Made by a program: the position numbers and the translations under genes
Assembly (NCBI GenBank): GCA_937895935.1
Contig: CALBKX010000007.1
Span: 1 to 12,233 of the forward strand
From: an uncultured Clostridia bacterium
GTDB taxonomy: Bacteria > Bacillota > Clostridia > Christensenellales > UBA1242
Reading direction: 5' to 3'
DNA: 12,233 bases
Notes under the pieces: generated by a model
What the model was told of the DNA's origin: nothing
Databases searched by the model: none
What the model saw: the letters and a program-made list of their open reading frames with translations, nothing else
Shown here: piece by piece, positions 10,211 through 12,233 of the stretch
Layout of the letters: every line of letters starts with the position of its first letter
Position numbering within the stretch: the first letter of the stretch is position 1

Positions 10211-11371
10211 TCAAAAGACGGGTTTATTTGTTTCAATCCCTTTTTCTTTCACAATCTTTTTGATAAAATCTTCTGACTTGTGAATTGCCTCCTTATCTTC
10301 TCTTCTAATATCACTATCATTAAATTTGTATCTTGCTTCTTTTGTTTCATTCCCGTTTACATTAAAACAGCAAGTAATATAACTCTCTCCCGACTTATTC
10401 TTTTTTCTAATAAAATAAATAAAAATTTCTCCTTTACTCATAGAATTATTATAAAAATGACCTACACAGTTATGTTGCTGTTTACCCTCATCCACGAATT
10501 CTTTTAGTGTTGTCGGCACAATAAAGCAATAATCTCTATAAATCAAAGTTTCTAATTCTTTAATTCTCTTTTGACTCTTTTCGATTCTTTCTTGCTCTTC
10601 TTGGTATTTTAATAATTTATAATTTTTTACTACTGCTTTTCCTGCTAAAGCAAAAGAAGATTGGGTATCTATTAACTTGATTAATTCTGGATAATCAGCT
10701 ACACCAAAAAATATATCAGAAAGCCTATAACGACCACCAAGAGTATATTCGCCATACTTTAAAAGACTGTTTTTATAACATCTTAAAATTTTTACGACGT
10801 ATTCTTTTGGTAATTTGCTGTCGTCTATCATTTTATCAAATTGTGCTACCAATAGTCTAACATCTTCTGGATAATTGTTAATTTTTTTACTTAATTGGAA
10901 AGCCTTATAACTATCATTACCAAGTGTTACGCCATTCTTTAAACAAAAGTCCACAAATCTTTCTGGAACGTCGCCGTTATAATGTATAGAAATACTTAAA
11001 TTTGGATTAGAAATTGCTAAAGAATAAAGCTTATCTTTTTTACGCATTTCAGAAAAGAAAAATTCTTTTCTCTTATTACATCCAATAATCTCCAAAATAC
11101 TGACTTCCATAGTGGTATAAATTTTACTTTTTCCTGTTTTATCTGCTTTTTTATAAAGATTAGAAAGATTAGAAAGAAAATTTATACGCCCCTTTTCATC
11201 ACATGCTTTAGACAAGTCTTCAAATACCGTTGTTCTCATAGTTTCATAATCAATAATTTCTCCCGTCTTCCTATTAACTATAATTTCTTTTTCAATATCA
11301 ATACAAAGTTCCCATTCTTTATATCGAATATCGTAAATGTTTTTATTCTTTTCAAACGAAAAATTTATCAT
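10211..11371 (-). CDS. PcfJ-like protein 3 (divergent)
   Basis: The ORF is open to an ATG at 11395, but that ATG lies only about 12 bp after the -10 box. The start at 11371 has a fitting SD (GAAAGGG) and gives an N-terminus (MINFSFEKNK) that lines up with copy 1 (MKIVSMEKNK). The product is 386 aa, with the PcfJ core FVDEGKQQHNCVG (292-304), YFIR (319-322), SYITC (330-334) and ARYKFN (346-351). The QQHNCVG form keeps a His where copies 1 and 2 have Asn. The centre is long, helical and unrelated to the others, with a charged coiled-coil-like stretch around 257-275. It has its own promoter and an unrelated leader and terminator, so it is an older copy. Biochemical role unknown. Confidence 0.75.
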   Translation of the reverse strand: MINFSFEKNKNIYDIRYKEWELCIDIEKEIIVNRKTGEIIDYETMRTTVFEDLSKACDEKGRINFLSNLSNLYKKADKTGKSKIYTTMEVSILEIIGCNKRKEFFFSEMRKKDKLYSLAISNPNLSISIHYNGDVPERFVDFCLKNGVTLGNDSYKAFQLSKKINNYPEDVRLLVAQFDKMIDDSKLPKEYVVKILRCYKNSLLKYGEYTLGGRYRLSDIFFGVADYPELIKLIDTQSSFALAGKAVVKNYKLLKYQEEQERIEKSQKRIKELETLIYRDYCFIVPTTLKEFVDEGKQQHNCVGHFYNNSMSKGEIFIYFIRKKNKSGESYITCCFNVNGNETKEARYKFNDSDIRREDKEAIHKSEDFIKKIVKEKGIETNKPVF

Positions 11372-11406
11372 AGCTTTTAACACCCTTTCTTTCATTTTCT
11401 ATATTT

Positions 11407-11435
11407 ATTATAACACATCTTTTTTCTATTGTCAA
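11407..11435 (-). promoter_or_regulatory. Promoter of PcfJ-like gene 3
   Basis: TTGACA (11430-11435), 17 bp, TGT-TATAAT (11407-11412). GTTCACAAAA begins 50 bp upstream of the -10. Confidence 0.92.
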
Positions 11436-11470
11436 CTTTTTTCTTGTTAATTTTTTGTGAACAACAGTCC

Positions 11471-11475
11471 GGACC
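11471..11475 (+). repeat. GGACC boundary motif
   Basis: Context GTCCGGACC, in which GTCCGGAC is a perfect palindrome. It lies 9 bp beyond the GTTCAC box of the promoter at 11407. Confidence 0.85.
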
Positions 11476-11493
11476 TTTGTTAAGCAACAGAAC

Positions 11494-11516
11494 AGAGGAC
11501 TTGTGGCAAGCCCTCT
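11494..11516 (-). terminator. Terminator of the coiled-coil gene
   Basis: Stem 11494-11503 with 11507-11516, ten pairs on the minus strand (one G-U), 3-nt loop. The tract that follows (GTTCTGTTGC) is poor in T, so it may need Rho or another factor. Confidence 0.75.
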
Positions 11517-11524
11517 TTATTCTT

Positions 11525-11842
11525 TTAGTCAAAATTATATTTCATTTCAGTTGTTGGCGGCAATGGTTTTGTTTTAATTCTTTTTAAAATTTGCTGAATC
11601 TGCCAGATAGAATCTTTTATTTTTCTTCTTTCTATTCTTATGTTATAAAGTCTATCATATTGTTCAGCTTTCTCTTCTATTGCCAACTCACCATTTGCTT
11701 CAATCCAATGTAAAACTTTTTGCTGCTCTTTATCTAATTCAGATTGCTTTTTGGACAACCTTTTTGATTCGTTCTGTAAGTCCTCTAAATAGGAATTGAA
11801 CTCCATAAAGTATTCGTTTGTTTTTACAAAAGTTTTTTCCAT
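11525..11842 (-). CDS. Unknown coiled-coil protein, 105 aa
   Basis: Residues 10-45 (EYFMEFNSYLEDLQNESKRL and on through KKQSELDKEQ) and 54-92 are long charged helices with heptad-like hydrophobic spacing, separated by WIEANGEL (46-53). This predicts an antiparallel helical hairpin or a dimer. The C-terminus (KPLPPTTEMKYNFD) is extended. There is no signal peptide or membrane segment. The SD is weak (AAAGCTGG) and the leader of about 65 nt can form an AGAAAT/ATTTCT hairpin near its 5' end. No family recognised; small phage coiled-coil proteins can be scaffolds or inhibitors, but nothing here shows which. Confidence 0.83.
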   Translation of the reverse strand: MEKTFVKTNEYFMEFNSYLEDLQNESKRLSKKQSELDKEQQKVLHWIEANGELAIEEKAEQYDRLYNIRIERRKIKDSIWQIQQILKRIKTKPLPPTTEMKYNFD

Positions 11843-11912
11843 GATAGTTTACCAGCTTTCTTTTTATTTATTTTTCTTTCAGTAGAAATAGTTCTCTTTA
11901 ATTTCTATATTT

Positions 11913-11941
11913 ATTATAGCATTTTTAATTCCCAAAGTAAT
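11913..11941 (-). promoter_or_regulatory. Promoter of the coiled-coil gene
   Basis: ATTACT (11936-11941), 17 bp, TGC-TATAAT (11913-11918). Upstream TTCTTTTAGAAAAATATAAT matches the promoter at 5709. ATTCAT begins 60 bp upstream of the -10. Confidence 0.83.
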
Positions 11942-11990
11942 TATATTTTTCTAAAAGAAATGTAAACTATTTATGAATTGCCGCCAATCC

Positions 11991-11995
11991 GGACC
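11991..11995 (+). repeat. GGACC boundary motif, rightmost copy
   Basis: Context TTGCCGCCAATCCGGACC, beyond the promoter of the last gene. No transcription unit follows within the window. Confidence 0.84.
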
Positions 11996-12233
11996 TTTCT
12001 TTTTCTCTATATATTATAATAATTTTTTAAAGCAATTGCCGTCTAATGGATATGGGGTATTCTACCCCTATCTACCCCCGTTAGGGGTGTGAAATTACAC
12101 CCCTAACAACCCAAATTTTCGTCCTGCTATCGCAGTCCGATTCGTCGCTACGCTCTTTTCTTTTCTTTTTATATTTTCTTTTCTTTTTATTATTATTATT
12201 TATATTAAATATTATTATTTATTATTATATATA
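11996..12233. other. Gene-free right end
   Basis: The 391 bases after the last gene hold its promoter, one GGACC, a hairpin cluster (12054-12107), a short GC-rich patch (12121-12155, with CTGC-TATC-GCAG) and then T/C-rich and TTA-type low-complexity DNA to the window end. No ORF or RNA gene is supported. Confidence 0.65.
12054..12107. repeat. C4/G4 hairpin cluster
   Basis: GTTAGGGGTGT (12080-12090) and ACACCCCTAAC (12097-12107) form a perfect 11-bp inverted repeat with a 6-nt loop. To its left, GGGGTA-TTC-TACCCC makes a 6-bp hairpin, and a further TACCCCC run can pair with the G run of the larger hairpin, so alternative folds exist. No T tract follows, so it is not a typical terminator. Confidence 0.8.

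Noticed and set aside
493..11842. Alternative genetic code, as in some gut phages
   Set aside because: TAA, TGA and TAG all end genes at places fitting operon spacing, and no gene needs a stop read as an amino acid.
12080..12107. The 11-bp hairpin as a transcription terminator
   Set aside because: No T tract on either side and no gene ending nearby within the window.
1..12233. tRNA or rRNA genes
   Set aside because: No cloverleaf-like segment with CCA end or TTCGA arm, and no rRNA-like conserved stretch was seen.

Overview
The window is AT-rich (about one third G+C by eye) and densely packed with 18 small genes in 14 transcription units. Nearly every unit has its own strong sigma-A type promoter (TTGACA or TTTACT/ATTACT, 17 bp, TGnTATAAT), most have a clear AGGAGG-type ribosome binding site, and almost all end in a recognisable hairpin terminator. 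This layout, the standard genetic code and gene products such as a polynucleotide-kinase-like protein, a HAD phosphatase, a DEDDh exonuclease and PcfJ-like proteins point to the accessory or early region of a phage, or less likely a large plasmid, of a low-GC Gram-positive host (Bacillota, perhaps a gut Clostridia). No structural, integrase, replication-initiator or conjugation gene is present, so phage versus plasmid cannot be settled here.

Layout, left to right. Positions 1-240 are repeats without a gene. A PD-(D/E)XK nuclease-like gene (493-1281, +) converges on a 54-aa gene (1413-1577, -). A PcfJ-like gene (1743-2804, -) and a charged acidic-tailed protein with two promoters (3012-3482, -) follow. 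A DEDDh exonuclease (3866-4528, +) converges on a second PcfJ-like gene (4632-5660, -). Two paralogous small genes (5864-6127 and 6296-6607, -) come next, the second in an operon with a HAD hydrolase (6619-7161, -). A small + gene with tandem promoters (7507-7932) converges on a three-gene operon ending in the kinase (8087-8871, -). A pair of small ORFs that may be one frameshifted gene (9037-9401, -), a paralog of the 7507 gene (9662-10102, +), a third PcfJ-like gene (10211-11371, -) and a coiled-coil protein (11525-11842, -) complete the genes. Positions 11843-12233 hold a promoter, a cluster of C4/G4 hairpins and low-complexity DNA. Both window ends are low complexity and could be contig breaks.

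The most striking feature is a short directional motif, GGACC. I count 19 copies, all on the + strand whichever way the neighbouring genes point, with no GGTCC found. At least one copy lies in every gap between transcription units, and none lies inside a gene or an operon. Several copies are followed by short inverted repeats that differ in sequence. Promoters also share an upstream RTTCAY box at about 38-40, 49-50 or 60-61 bp from the -10 box, which suggests a common activator bound on one face of the helix. Together these suggest that the region is an array of self-contained expression cassettes, some of them duplicated (three PcfJ-like, two pairs of small paralogs), separated by a conserved boundary element. 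What acts on that element is unknown.
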